Origin: an uncultured Corynebacterium sp.
Lineage (GTDB): Bacteria > Actinomycetota > Actinomycetes > Mycobacteriales > Mycobacteriaceae
Direction: 5' to 3'
NCBI RefSeq assembly: GCF_946222305.1
Contig: NZ_CAMIHZ010000002.1
Coordinates: forward strand, 62,001-126,000
Length of the DNA stretch: 64,000 nucleotides
This document shows positions 1 through 8,398 of the stretch, piece by piece (within the stretch, counting starts at the first letter, position 1; every line of letters starts with the position of its first letter). The notes under the pieces were generated by a model. It worked only from the letters and a program-made list of their open reading frames with translations. It was not told where the DNA came from and did no database searches. The position numbers and the translations under genes are program-made.

Positions 1-1035
1 GGACAAGGCGCAGCTGGGAACAACACAGGCGACACGGGTAGGAAGACCGGAGCAGGAAAAACCGGCATCACTAAGTCCAGCGCGGCTAGAGCTTCCAAAA
101 ACTCTAGTGGTTCCACTCGGAATAGCGGAATCGTCAGTGGCATTAGTGGAGTGAGCCAGAAATCTGCCGGAAAAGGTACCTCTAGTGGAGGAGCTCCGAC
201 GTGTAAGAAGGGTGAGCCAGCGCTGCGAGCACGGATCAAGGACGATCGACAGTCGCCTCCCGTTTGGCGCAACCCCAGCTCCCTGATCTTCGGGCTGGGC
301 GGATCTGCAAAGGCTGAGGTTCCACAATCTTTGGGTCCGATCAACCGTGGAACCGTATGGATGATTGGGTCCACCCAGCAAAACGGCGTGCCCTGGTTGG
401 GCGCAAACACCATGCACCCAGACCTGCTCGCTAAGACTTCGGGAGACGTAACCTTCAGCCTCACCAGCTTTAGTGGCCCTGGCAGCATGTTCGTCTACGA
501 ACAGGGCAACTTGGGGCAGATCGTGGGCGCTAAGTGGTTCCAAGCCTCCGGGGGAAAGACCACCGGTTCGCACACTGTGCCTCGTAACAGCCATGTTCAC
601 CCCAACTGGGTTTTCGATAAGCCGGGTACTTACAAGGTTGGTATCACCCAGACAGCGACGATGAAAAACGGCAAGAAGGTCTCTGCTCCCGCTGTCCTAA
701 CGTTCAAGGTCGGCGGAGCTGGTAACGCCAATTCCGGGCACTTCGACTTTGGTGCTGACGTCACTACCAGTGGCGATTGCGATGCCGGGGGAAGCGCAAA
801 CGGTGGGTCGGCAGGCGCGGCCGGTACAGGCGGCGCAGGCGGTGACAGCGCAAGCGCAGCTGGATCCAACGCTGGCGGCTCGGGCAGTTCCGCCGATGCC
901 TTGGCCAACACGGGTATGGCCAATGGAACGCTGCCCTTACTAATCGTGGGGCTGGGTATTACCGCCTTCGGTGCTGGCATGATCTACTACCTGCGATCCA
1001 GCCAGTTGATGTCGCGCGCTTATGTTCGACGATAG
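1..1035 (+). CDS. Surface-anchored choice-of-anchor M domain protein (5' end missing)
   Basis: The frame is open from base 1, so the gene starts before the window; at least 344 codons are present. A choice_anch_M (TIGR03769-type) domain is visible at about 280-710, with the family motif HVHPNWVFDKPGTYKV near 595-640. Low-complexity Gly/Ala/Ser linkers lie on both sides. The C-terminus has LANTG (a sortase motif variant), a hydrophobic segment (about 935-990) and an Arg-containing tail, so the protein is probably cell-wall linked. Its stop overlaps the start of the next gene by 14 bases, which suggests translational coupling in one operon with the metal ABC transporter. Family role (known for the neighbourhood, not proven here): surface component of an anchored-repeat ABC transporter. 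Confidence 0.8.
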   Translation, partial: GQGAAGNNTGDTGRKTGAGKTGITKSSAARASKNSSGSTRNSGIVSGISGVSQKSAGKGTSSGGAPTCKKGEPALRARIKDDRQSPPVWRNPSSLIFGLGGSAKAEVPQSLGPINRGTVWMIGSTQQNGVPWLGANTMHPDLLAKTSGDVTFSLTSFSGPGSMFVYEQGNLGQIVGAKWFQASGGKTTGSHTVPRNSHVHPNWVFDKPGTYKVGITQTATMKNGKKVSAPAVLTFKVGGAGNANSGHFDFGADVTTSGDCDAGGSANGGSAGAAGTGGAGGDSASAAGSNAGGSGSSADALANTGMANGTLPLLIVGLGITAFGAGMIYYLRSSQLMSRAYVRR

Positions 1036-2668
1036 GTTCCGCGCCCAGCCCACAACCGGAAAGCTCATTGCTGCCACGGTCGTGGCTGGGGCTCTGTGGT
1101 TCGCTGCTGCGTGTTCATCTTCCACGGGAGCTACCGGTCGCGATACCGGCTCGGCTGGTGTGCCCTCTCGGGACGATGGCGTTGTGGACGTGGTGACCAC
1201 CACGCCCATCATCACGGATCTTGCCCGCCATGTCGCAGGTGACCGCGCGCGTGTTACTGGGCTCATCCCCTCCAACGCTGATCCGCACACCCACGAGTTG
1301 ACCCTGCGCGACGTGCGGAACATCGCCAACGCTGATATCGCCTTCAGCAACGGATTGCTGCTGGAACCGCAACCGGTGCTGCGTGCCCTAGATAACAGCT
1401 CCCTCCCAGGAACTCCCGTGGTGCCCGTGGCCGAGGAGGCCAGCACTCGTGGCGCGACCGTCATCCCGTTGGTGGAGAATCTGGCGCTCGACACTGTGTG
1501 GTTGGGGTTGCGTTCGGTATCGGGCAACTCGGCATCGTCTGCCGCGACGACTTCCGGTGGGGAAGTTCAGCTGGCCGTCACGGATGTTCAAGGCCCAGGT
1601 GATGCAGCTGCCTATGTCACAGGAACATTCGGAACGCCGGAGATCTTCTTCAACTCCGCGGACGGTTTCGATGCCTCCCGCGGGTACGAAGGCGATTCCA
1701 CAACACTACCGGTTGATGCACACACGCACATGAGCTGGGCTTTCAATAAGCCCGGTGTGTACCGCATCCGCTTTGAAGCATCCGCCACCACAGCAGCGGG
1801 CGAGTTGCCGCAGCGGGTGGCAGAACAGACTGTGACTTTTGCGGTGGGAGTCCCACCCGAGGAAGCAGCCCAGCACATCACCGCAGCGGGTAAAAAACCC
1901 GAATACCTCGATCACGGCCATGTCGATGTGGCTGTGGGCGTCGATAAAAAGACGATCAGCCTACGCGGCGATCGAAGGGAAACCCCTGCCGATAGGGCAG
2001 TAGTGGTGGTGCCGGCCAAGGCATTGCAGCAGATTCCGCCGTCCCCGGATTTTCGATTCCTCGGTAACCCGGGCTCCGAAACCTACATGCTGCCGCAGGC
2101 GGTGCTGGGCAAACACGTTCATGGCGAGCTGGATCCGCACCTGTGGCACAACGTGCGCAACGCAATGGCGATGGTGAAGGTCATTCGGGATGAACTCATA
2201 GCTGTGGATCCGAGCGGGACGCGGGAGTACCGCAGGAACGCCGAGAACTACTTGGGTACTCTGCGCCAGCTGGACACAGAGATGCAGCAAGCAGTGGATG
2301 CCGTGCCGAAGGAAAATCGGCACCTTGTGACCGCGCACGACGGATACGCGTATCTTGCCGATGCCTACGGCATGAAGATCGGTGGATTCATTTCCCCAAA
2401 CCCTGCGGTCGAGCCCAGCGCGCGAGACATTATCGCCCTCACCCGAACACTCGAGGGACTAAAAGTTCCCGCAGTCTTCCTGGAACCATCCCTCGCCGGA
2501 CAAGCACGGGACCTGAAACGGATAGCGCAAAACTTGGGCGTTCGCGTGTGCACGATCCGCGGTGATGCCTTTGACACAGAAGTGGATAGCTACGAGCAGC
2601 TGATGCGAGCGAATGCGCGCAACTTCACCGAGTGCCTCAACGAACACGAAAGCAATACACATGGTTAA
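1022..2668 (+). CDS. Metal ABC transporter substrate-binding lipoprotein with inserted choice_anch_M domain
   Basis: 548 residues. The N-terminus is a lipoprotein signal with the modified Cys at about residue 31 (FAAAC). A ZnuA-like zinc/manganese binding fold is split in two. The first half (about 55-140) has the His motif DPHTHE at 87-92. The second half (about 300-540) has ELDPHLWHN, TAHDGYAYLADAYG and FLEPS, the other expected metal ligands. Between them (about 150-280) sits a surface domain with HTHMSWAFNKPGVYR. This matches the anch_rpt_subst (TIGR03772) architecture. It would capture a divalent metal outside the membrane for the ATPase and permease encoded downstream. The metal itself (Zn or Mn) is inferred. 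Confidence 0.85.
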   Translation: MFDDRFRAQPTTGKLIAATVVAGALWFAAACSSSTGATGRDTGSAGVPSRDDGVVDVVTTTPIITDLARHVAGDRARVTGLIPSNADPHTHELTLRDVRNIANADIAFSNGLLLEPQPVLRALDNSSLPGTPVVPVAEEASTRGATVIPLVENLALDTVWLGLRSVSGNSASSAATTSGGEVQLAVTDVQGPGDAAAYVTGTFGTPEIFFNSADGFDASRGYEGDSTTLPVDAHTHMSWAFNKPGVYRIRFEASATTAAGELPQRVAEQTVTFAVGVPPEEAAQHITAAGKKPEYLDHGHVDVAVGVDKKTISLRGDRRETPADRAVVVVPAKALQQIPPSPDFRFLGNPGSETYMLPQAVLGKHVHGELDPHLWHNVRNAMAMVKVIRDELIAVDPSGTREYRRNAENYLGTLRQLDTEMQQAVDAVPKENRHLVTAHDGYAYLADAYGMKIGGFISPNPAVEPSARDIIALTRTLEGLKVPAVFLEPSLAGQARDLKRIAQNLGVRVCTIRGDAFDTEVDSYEQLMRANARNFTECLNEHESNTHG

Positions 2669-2687
2669 CAACATTGGAGTACAACAA

Positions 2688-3848
2688 ATGACATCACGCG
2701 CGCGTCTCAAGGTCGTCACGGCCGCAGTCCTGGCTCTGGGAATGGGCGGGAACATCGCGGGAACCGCTGTGCCGCCGCACGCCGTCGCGGAAAGCTACAC
2801 TGACCCGCGGGGCATGGTGGTCGCGCAGGGCGAGGGGGCGTCGGACCAAAATAGCCAAAGCGACCCGGCGCTACAGCAAACGGTTAAGGACAACGAACGC
2901 TTCGCCCCACGTGGACAGAAGCACGCGTTCACCAAGGGGCATGCGGACCTGGGGGTGCGCTTAGACAACCGCACCGACGGCGGGTTAACGATGATGCTGC
3001 GGGATGATTCCAAGGAACAACCCATCTGGCGCCACCTTGAAGATGTGGCGTTCGTGGTGGGGGAGAACTCCAAGCAGCAGCTGCCCGATAGCGGCGACTA
3101 CGACTTCACGGGTGCCAAGGCCGGCCAACAGGTGTACGTGCTGCCGCAGACGGAAAAGCAAGGCGTGCCGTGGCTGGGCTGGAATACACAATCTCCCGTG
3201 CTGGTGAAGGGTGTGAGCCGAGGGGTGACGATGCAGTTGCTCGATCACCAAGGGCCCGGGCAGCTGACAATGTTCCTGCAGTCAGGCGGTTTCGCGAAAC
3301 CACAGAAGATCTTCAGTACCGCCGAGGCGATGCCACAGGGCATGTTCGTAGACCTCAATACGCACGCGCACGCGAACTGGGTTTTCACCGAACCTGGTGT
3401 GCACCGCGTAGCGCTGGGAATCAGCGCGAAAACCGCCGAGGGAAAGGAAGTTTCCGGCACCAAGGTCGTGACGTTCGCCGTGGGCGTTGACGCGCAGGAG
3501 GCACTCAACGCTGGGTGGCAGGGGCAGGTGCCCAAGGTCTCCTCTCACACCGACGCCACGCCGGGCGCTCACAATGGCTCGACCCAGTCTGGCGGTTCGC
3601 ATGATTCGGATTCCGCCAACATGTCTCAAGCCAAGGAATCTGACACGTCAGAGGGGACTGATCCCGTCGTGTGGATTTTGCTCGGCGTGGGCGCACTGGT
3701 AGTCCTCATGGTCATTGGAGGGCTAGTGATGATGCGCTCCGGTCGATCGGCGCGCAGGGAAGCAGAAGAGCAGTTGCGGGAATTGCGTGCGGCCCGGGAA
3801 CAGCGTGAGGCGAACCGGGACCAGCACCGTGAGGCGGGCCGTGACTAG
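2688..3848 (+). CDS. Membrane-anchored choice_anch_M surface protein of the metal ABC operon
   Basis: I chose the ATG at 2688 because GGAG lies about nine bases upstream and a clean signal peptide follows (MTSRARLKVV..., cleavage near AVA-ES). The frame is open further upstream to 2613. 386 residues. One choice_anch_M domain carries HAHANWVFTEPGVHRV (about residues 225-240). A Ser/Asp-rich linker follows, then a transmembrane helix (DPVVWILLGVGALVV) and a highly charged, probably coiled-coil cytoplasmic tail. There is no LPxTG-like motif, so it is held by the membrane helix rather than by sortase. It matches the TIGR03773-type associated repeat proteins. The stop overlaps the ATPase start. 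Confidence 0.8.
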   Translation: MTSRARLKVVTAAVLALGMGGNIAGTAVPPHAVAESYTDPRGMVVAQGEGASDQNSQSDPALQQTVKDNERFAPRGQKHAFTKGHADLGVRLDNRTDGGLTMMLRDDSKEQPIWRHLEDVAFVVGENSKQQLPDSGDYDFTGAKAGQQVYVLPQTEKQGVPWLGWNTQSPVLVKGVSRGVTMQLLDHQGPGQLTMFLQSGGFAKPQKIFSTAEAMPQGMFVDLNTHAHANWVFTEPGVHRVALGISAKTAEGKEVSGTKVVTFAVGVDAQEALNAGWQGQVPKVSSHTDATPGAHNGSTQSGGSHDSDSANMSQAKESDTSEGTDPVVWILLGVGALVVLMVIGGLVMMRSGRSARREAEEQLRELRAAREQREANRDQHREAGRD

Positions 3849-4740
3849 CACCTCGAACACCCCAGATCCCGCGAGTCATGCGGGCACACCTGTCTTGCGC
3901 GTCCGCGACCTCGATGTGCGGCTTGCCCAACGCGATGTTCTCCACGGGGTTGACCTCGATGTAGCTGCAGGAGAACTCATGGGCCTGCTCGGGCCGAATG
4001 GCGCTGGAAAAACCACATTGCTGCGCTCGATTCTCGGGCTGATTCCGCGCCGGAAGGGCTCAGTAGAAGTCGCTGCGCATCCGCAGTCCGCCACACCAGC
4101 GATGCTGTCGGGTCGGGCGGCGCGGGCACAGATTGGCTACGTCCCCCAGCGGCACGAATTCGCGTGGGATTACCCCATCAGCGTGTACAACTGTGTGCTC
4201 AATGGCCAGACCGGAAAGCGCGGGCTCTTCCGCCGCGCCTCTGTATCCGACCACCGCGCCGCCGCTGAAGCCCTAGAACGGGTGCATCTAGCAGACCTGG
4301 CTGATCGCCCGATCGGCCAGCTGTCGGGTGGTCAGCGCCAACGTGTTCTCGTCGCCCGAGCGCTGGCCACCACGCCTTCGCTTTTGCTGCTGGACGAGCC
4401 TTTCACCGGTATGGATTTCCCCAGCATTGAGCTGCTCTGCGATGTCTTGCAACAACTCCACCGCAAGGAGGGGATGTCCACGTTGATGATTACGCACGAT
4501 CTTCCCCAAGCCGTGCACATCTGCGATCGCATCACGTTGCTCAATGGTTCGATCGTCGCCACCGGCGCCCCTAGCGAATTGCGCGATCCCAAACCGTGGA
4601 CGCGCACCTTCGGCGTGCGATCCGATAGCCCGCTGCTGAGTTCGCTGGGGCTGCAGCGGGGCGTCGGTGGAAAAGAAACCCCAGCCAACTCCGAGCAAAC
4701 GCAACCCACCCCAACCTCGAAGGAGCTCGCGCGTGATTAG
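3841..4740 (+). CDS. Anchored repeat-type metal ABC transporter, ATP-binding subunit
   Basis: I chose GTG at 3841 because it overlaps the preceding stop (3846-3848) and leaves a normal N-terminus; 299 residues. Visible motifs are Walker A GPNGAGKTT, signature LSGGQRQRV, Walker B LLLLDEPFTG and the switch His in MITHD. It powers metal import and sits in the cytoplasm with the permease. It resembles ZnuC/MntB-type ATPases (TIGR03771 in this operon type). The C-terminal ~45 residues are Pro/Thr-rich and variable. Its last bases overlap the permease start. Confidence 0.88.
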   Translation: MTSTSNTPDPASHAGTPVLRVRDLDVRLAQRDVLHGVDLDVAAGELMGLLGPNGAGKTTLLRSILGLIPRRKGSVEVAAHPQSATPAMLSGRAARAQIGYVPQRHEFAWDYPISVYNCVLNGQTGKRGLFRRASVSDHRAAAEALERVHLADLADRPIGQLSGGQRQRVLVARALATTPSLLLLDEPFTGMDFPSIELLCDVLQQLHRKEGMSTLMITHDLPQAVHICDRITLLNGSIVATGAPSELRDPKPWTRTFGVRSDSPLLSSLGLQRGVGGKETPANSEQTQPTPTSKELARD

Positions 4741-6823
4741 CCTGACGCAGTTTTTCCAGGACCTCACGAACCCCGCTTTGGCGTTTCTGCCGAAGGCGCT
4801 GCTGGTGGCGGTGCTGAGCGCGATCGTGTGCGGAGTTGTCGGCGCGCATGTGGTGCTGCGTGGCATGGCTTTCATCGGCGATGCTGTCGCCCACGCGGTG
4901 TTCCCCGGTCTCGCGATTGCGTTCGCGTTACAGGCCTCCGTGGTGCTGGGCGGAGCAGTGGCGGGCATCGCGGTGGCCGTGCTCATCGCGGTGTTCTCGC
5001 AGCGCCGGCGGATCAAGGAGGACACGGTGATCGGCATCTTTTTCGCGGCGGCTTTCGCTGCTGGCCTCGTGGTGATTTCGAAGGTGCAGGGGTATACCGC
5101 GTCGTTGACGAGCTTCTTGTTCGGATCGATCACCGGTGTGGCGACAGAGGACATCGTCATGGTCGCGATCGTGGGCGCGCTGGTGCTGGTGCTGCTGATG
5201 GTTTTCCACAATCAGCTGATCGCGGTGAGCCTGGATCGGGAGACCGCCGCGGCCCAGAATATCCGGGTTTTTTCCTTTGACCTGTTGCTTTACTTGGCGG
5301 TCACAGCGGCTGTGGTGATGTCGGTCCGCACGGTGGGCAACATTCTGGTGCTGGCCCTGTTGGTCACTCCAGCTGCCACCGCGCGGTTGCTGACCGATCG
5401 GTTACCGGTGATGATGGCGCTTTCCGCCGCGATTGGTGCGGTGGGTTCCGTCGTCGGCGTATACCTGTCCTGGGCGTGGGATATTCCCACGGGAGCCACG
5501 ATCGTTTTGGTGGTTACGGCATGCTTCTTGGTGGCTTTCTTGGGGTCTGCGTTGCGTTCTTTTGTTTCGACGCCCCGCGCCCCGCGCACCCGCTCCCGAT
5601 TAGCGCCTTCGAAGGTGGCTGCCAACGTGGTGGCGGTGGTGTTGCTTGCCGGCGCGGGATTCGTTGGGCCGGTGACCGCGGGTGGAGCGCATCTGGGTGC
5701 ACCCGAGGCGAGTGCCACCCTGGAAGATTCGGCGGATTCGGAGCCCGAGGACGGAGCGGATTCGACGGATGCGGAAATACCTGTTGCTTCGAGTGAGAGT
5801 GCTACGACGGGCGACAATGGCACGGTAGATGGCGCTGATGCAACGGATGGCGCGGACTCGGGAGAGAATGGCGAGGGCCTCAACGACGAGGACGAGACCC
5901 TTGTGGAGGGCTTGATCCGCGTATTCAAGAAGCTCAACGTGGACGTCTTGCGCCTCGCCGAGAAGCTTCCGGCTGCGGTGAAAAACATCATCGAGCTCAC
6001 TGAGAGCCTGCGTGGGGACAAGCCCGCAGAAGATGGGGCACAGCGGGGTAAGGGTGAAACAAACCCCAGCACCTCACAGCCCAGTTCGCCTGATACTTCA
6101 GCAGGAAAGCGGGATGCGAAGAAAAAACAGGAACGGGCCGATCGCGTGGCGGAGAAAATCATCGACCGTACCAAGAATCCTGGTTCTCGAAGAGATGAGG
6201 GGCGTGCGACCGGTGAGGACGCCCGGGAGAAACCACACGCTGGCGGCGACGCAAGCGGACCGGGTACTGACAGCGACGAGGGTGCGTCGAACGCTGACAA
6301 CGCCGGGGCTGCGTCACATGCCACCGATGCCGGCGGAGTGCTGAGTGGAAGTGACGCCGGGGCTGCATCCAGTGGTGAAGGTGCTGGAGGCGCAGGCGAA
6401 GAAGACACGTTAGGCTCCGACGAACTCCTTGAGCAGGCGGCGGAAGATGTCTTGGCTGAAGATGGCGTCGAAAAGAAAGATGACAAAGCCGGAGGGATCA
6501 AAGCCTTGGGGTACAGCGGCAAGGCGCGCGGCGGTAAAGGTCATGCAGACGCTGGAACGTCACATGGACATGACGCAGCGAATACGACTGGAAGCGGGCA
6601 AACTAAACTCCAGCAGCTAGCTAGTTCACTGACCGCAGGTGGTTTCGGCGGCGGGCTCACCCTAGGAATAGGGCTCATGGCTCTACTAGGTGGTGGATTA
6701 TTCTTCCTCATGGCCGCGCGCAATACCCGTGAAATGAGGCTGGCGATGTTGCATGCGGAACTGGACCGTGAGCTGGAAGCAGAGCGGAACGCCGATTGGG
6801 AAGCGGAGCGGCTAGATAGCTAG
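4733..6823 (+). CDS. Metal ABC transporter permease with long C-terminal extension
   Basis: GTG at 4733 is preferred: AGGAG lies just upstream, it overlaps the ATPase stop by eight bases, and it removes an implausible Pro-rich N-terminus. 696 residues. Residues ~8-275 form an ABC-3 (ZnuB/MntC-like) permease with about eight or nine hydrophobic segments. The family normally ends there. Here ~350 residues of Asp/Glu/Ser/Gly-rich low complexity follow, with a short amphipathic stretch (GLIRVFKKLNVDVLRLAEKL). Then comes another transmembrane helix (LTLGIGLMALLGGGLFFLM) and a charged helical tail. That last part mirrors the C-terminus of the surface protein at 2688-3848. The function of the extension is unknown. 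Confidence 0.85.
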   Translation: MISLTQFFQDLTNPALAFLPKALLVAVLSAIVCGVVGAHVVLRGMAFIGDAVAHAVFPGLAIAFALQASVVLGGAVAGIAVAVLIAVFSQRRRIKEDTVIGIFFAAAFAAGLVVISKVQGYTASLTSFLFGSITGVATEDIVMVAIVGALVLVLLMVFHNQLIAVSLDRETAAAQNIRVFSFDLLLYLAVTAAVVMSVRTVGNILVLALLVTPAATARLLTDRLPVMMALSAAIGAVGSVVGVYLSWAWDIPTGATIVLVVTACFLVAFLGSALRSFVSTPRAPRTRSRLAPSKVAANVVAVVLLAGAGFVGPVTAGGAHLGAPEASATLEDSADSEPEDGADSTDAEIPVASSESATTGDNGTVDGADATDGADSGENGEGLNDEDETLVEGLIRVFKKLNVDVLRLAEKLPAAVKNIIELTESLRGDKPAEDGAQRGKGETNPSTSQPSSPDTSAGKRDAKKKQERADRVAEKIIDRTKNPGSRRDEGRATGEDAREKPHAGGDASGPGTDSDEGASNADNAGAASHATDAGGVLSGSDAGAASSGEGAGGAGEEDTLGSDELLEQAAEDVLAEDGVEKKDDKAGGIKALGYSGKARGGKGHADAGTSHGHDAANTTGSGQTKLQQLASSLTAGGFGGGLTLGIGLMALLGGGLFFLMAARNTREMRLAMLHAELDRELEAERNADWEAERLDS

Positions 6824-6836
6824 CGAGGCAAGCGAT

Positions 6837-6866
6837 TTGGAGTTGAACCAACCGCGCGTGTAAGGT
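6837..6866 (+). promoter_or_regulatory. Candidate rplJL promoter
   Basis: TTGGAG (6837-6842), 18 bases, then TAAGGT (6861-6866) preceded by TG (extended -10). It lies upstream of the L10 leader, as expected for a leader-controlled rplJL transcript. Prediction by eye only. Confidence 0.35.
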
Positions 6867-6894
6867 CCTTCGAGGAAGTTTGAATCAACGTTCA

Positions 6895-7210
6895 AGTTTT
6901 CACCGAAGACCGTCGGTCATTTCGGCAGTGGTGCTACTTGGATCTTAGGAACCAAAGTAAGCGGCACGAAAGCCGAAATTGAAGGTTCATCATCATATGA
7001 TGACGGCCCACGCAGGTAACACGAGAGACGTTAAGTTGGTTCCCCCCAAGCGCATGAAAGGCGCGGGTCCGCTATAGGGCAGAAGATCCCGGGGGAGGCT
7101 GGACTTAAGCGCCCTGTGCCCCTGCGGGTACGGGGCGCTTAGTCGTTAGTGATGTGTTGCCTTCACCAAGATCGGCGGTGCTACGTACAAGACGTACACC
7201 GCAAACATCA
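6895..7210 (+). ncRNA. Ribosomal protein L10 leader (rplJL autoregulatory RNA)
   Basis: The 403-base gap before rplJ contains the conserved actinobacterial L10-leader core around GGTAACACGAGAGACGTTAA (7014-7033). Before it is the arm around 6960-7000 and after it a long GC hairpin at 7107-7140 (AAGCGCCC...GGGCGCTT). In this family the L10-L12 complex binds the leader and represses its own operon. The hairpin has no U-tract, so control may not be simple termination. Exact ends are approximate. Confidence 0.7.
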
Positions 7211-7226
7211 GGAAGGAGGCGAGAGT

Positions 7227-7739
7227 ATGGCTAACCCGAAGAACACCGCTGCATTGGCAGAGCTCAAGGAGCGTTTCGCCAACGCGGATACCACGCTGCT
7301 GACCGAGTACCGTGGCCTGTCCGTGGCTGAGACGACCACGCTGCGTCGTGCACTGGGTGCGGATGTCACCTACTCCGTCGCCAAGAACACCATGATCAAG
7401 CTGGCTGCTAAGGAAGCCGGCGTTGAGTTCGATGATTCCCTGCTGACCGGTCCTACCGCTATCGCATTCGTTCACGGTGAAGCCGTGGATGCTGCGAAGG
7501 CCATGAAGGACTTCGGCAAGGATCACAAGAACTTCGTGATCAAGGGTGGCTACATGGACGGTAACGCGTTGTCTGCTGCTCAGGTTGAAGCCCTGGCAGA
7601 GATGGACAACCGCGAGACCACGCTGGCCAAGCTGGCTGGCGCCATGCAGGGTTCCTTGGCAAAGGCTGCTGGTCTGTTCAACGCTCCTGCATCTCAGGTC
7701 GCCCGCTTGGCTGGCGCTCTGCAGGAGAAGAAGGACTAG
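7227..7739 (+). CDS. rplJ: 50S ribosomal protein L10
   Basis: 170 residues, starting MANPKNTAALAELKERF at ATG 7227 behind a strong GGAAGGAGG. L10 forms the base of the ribosomal stalk and binds L7/L12 dimers through its C-terminal helix, seen here in the Ala/Leu-rich end. It is co-transcribed with rplL (127-base gap) and governed by the L10 leader. rplK and rplA, often just upstream, are not in this stretch; the metal ABC operon lies there instead. Confidence 0.97.
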   Translation: MANPKNTAALAELKERFANADTTLLTEYRGLSVAETTTLRRALGADVTYSVAKNTMIKLAAKEAGVEFDDSLLTGPTAIAFVHGEAVDAAKAMKDFGKDHKNFVIKGGYMDGNALSAAQVEALAEMDNRETTLAKLAGAMQGSLAKAAGLFNAPASQVARLAGALQEKKD

Positions 7740-7866
7740 TAAGTTCCCCGCCACTGCCACGATGCGCGCAGTGGCACAACAAAACTTTTAAAACACAAAC
7801 GCCGGACGCAAACACAATCGCTGCGAGTTCGATTGGGAGCCGGCAAACCAACGAAAGGATGCCATC

Positions 7867-8253
7867 ATGGCTAAGTTCACCAACGATGAGCTCATCGAGG
7901 CTTTCAAGGAAATGACCCTGATCGAGCTCTCTGAGTTCGTCAAGCTGTTCGAGGAGACCTTCGACGTTTCCGCTGCTGCTCCAGTTGCTGCTGTTGCTGC
8001 TGCTCCAGGCGCTGCTGGTGGCGCTGCTGAGGAAGAGAAGGACGAGTTCGACGTCGTTCTCGAGGACGCTGGCGCTAAGAAGATCGGCGTTATTAAGGTT
8101 GTCCGCGAGATCGTTTCCGGCCTGGGTCTGAAGGAAGCTAAGGAGCTCGTTGAGGGTGCTCCTAAGGCTATCCTCGAGGGCGCTTCCAAGGACGACGCTG
8201 AGGCTGCCAAGACCAAGCTGGAAGAGGCTGGCGCTAAGGTTTCCCTCAAGTAA
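7867..8253 (+). CDS. rplL: 50S ribosomal protein L7/L12
   Basis: 128 residues, normal length. The N-terminal dimerisation helix (MAKFTNDELIEAFKEMTLIEL) is followed by an Ala/Gly-rich hinge (about 37-55). The globular factor-binding domain has KIGVIKVVREI and GLGLKEAKELV. It forms the multi-copy stalk that recruits EF-Tu and EF-G. An AAAGGA ribosome site precedes the ATG, and a strong terminator ends the transcript just downstream. Confidence 0.98.
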   Translation: MAKFTNDELIEAFKEMTLIELSEFVKLFEETFDVSAAAPVAAVAAAPGAAGGAAEEEKDEFDVVLEDAGAKKIGVIKVVREIVSGLGLKEAKELVEGAPKAILEGASKDDAEAAKTKLEEAGAKVSLK

Positions 8254-8313
8254 GACATGCTTGAGCGGGTCCTGGAGACTTGGCTTTCGAGCTAAGCTCA
8301 CCCCCTTAATCAG

Positions 8314-8364
8314 ACTCCCCAGTGGGTTAGTTCGATTCATCGAACCCCGCTGGGGAGTTTTTTC
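8314..8364 (+). terminator. Rho-independent terminator of rplJL
   Basis: ACTCCCCAG (8314-8322) pairs with CTGGGGAGT (8350-8358), with further pairing inside (GGGTT...AACCC), followed by a run of T. Position and shape are typical. Confidence 0.9.
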
Positions 8365-8385
8365 ACGTTTTGCCGCCGAAACCCA

Positions 8386-8398
8386 TACGATAGACCTC
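8386..8398 (+). promoter_or_regulatory. Candidate -10 box for a leaderless transcript
   Basis: TACGAT at 8386-8391 ends seven bases before the ATG at 8399, and there is no Shine-Dalgarno sequence between. This spacing fits a leaderless mRNA, common in actinobacteria. Confidence 0.4.

Noticed and set aside
5290..6522. 410-codon frame antisense to the permease extension
   Set aside because: Mirror of a Gly/Asp/Ser-rich low-complexity region; product is Ser/Pro-rich with no recognisable feature.
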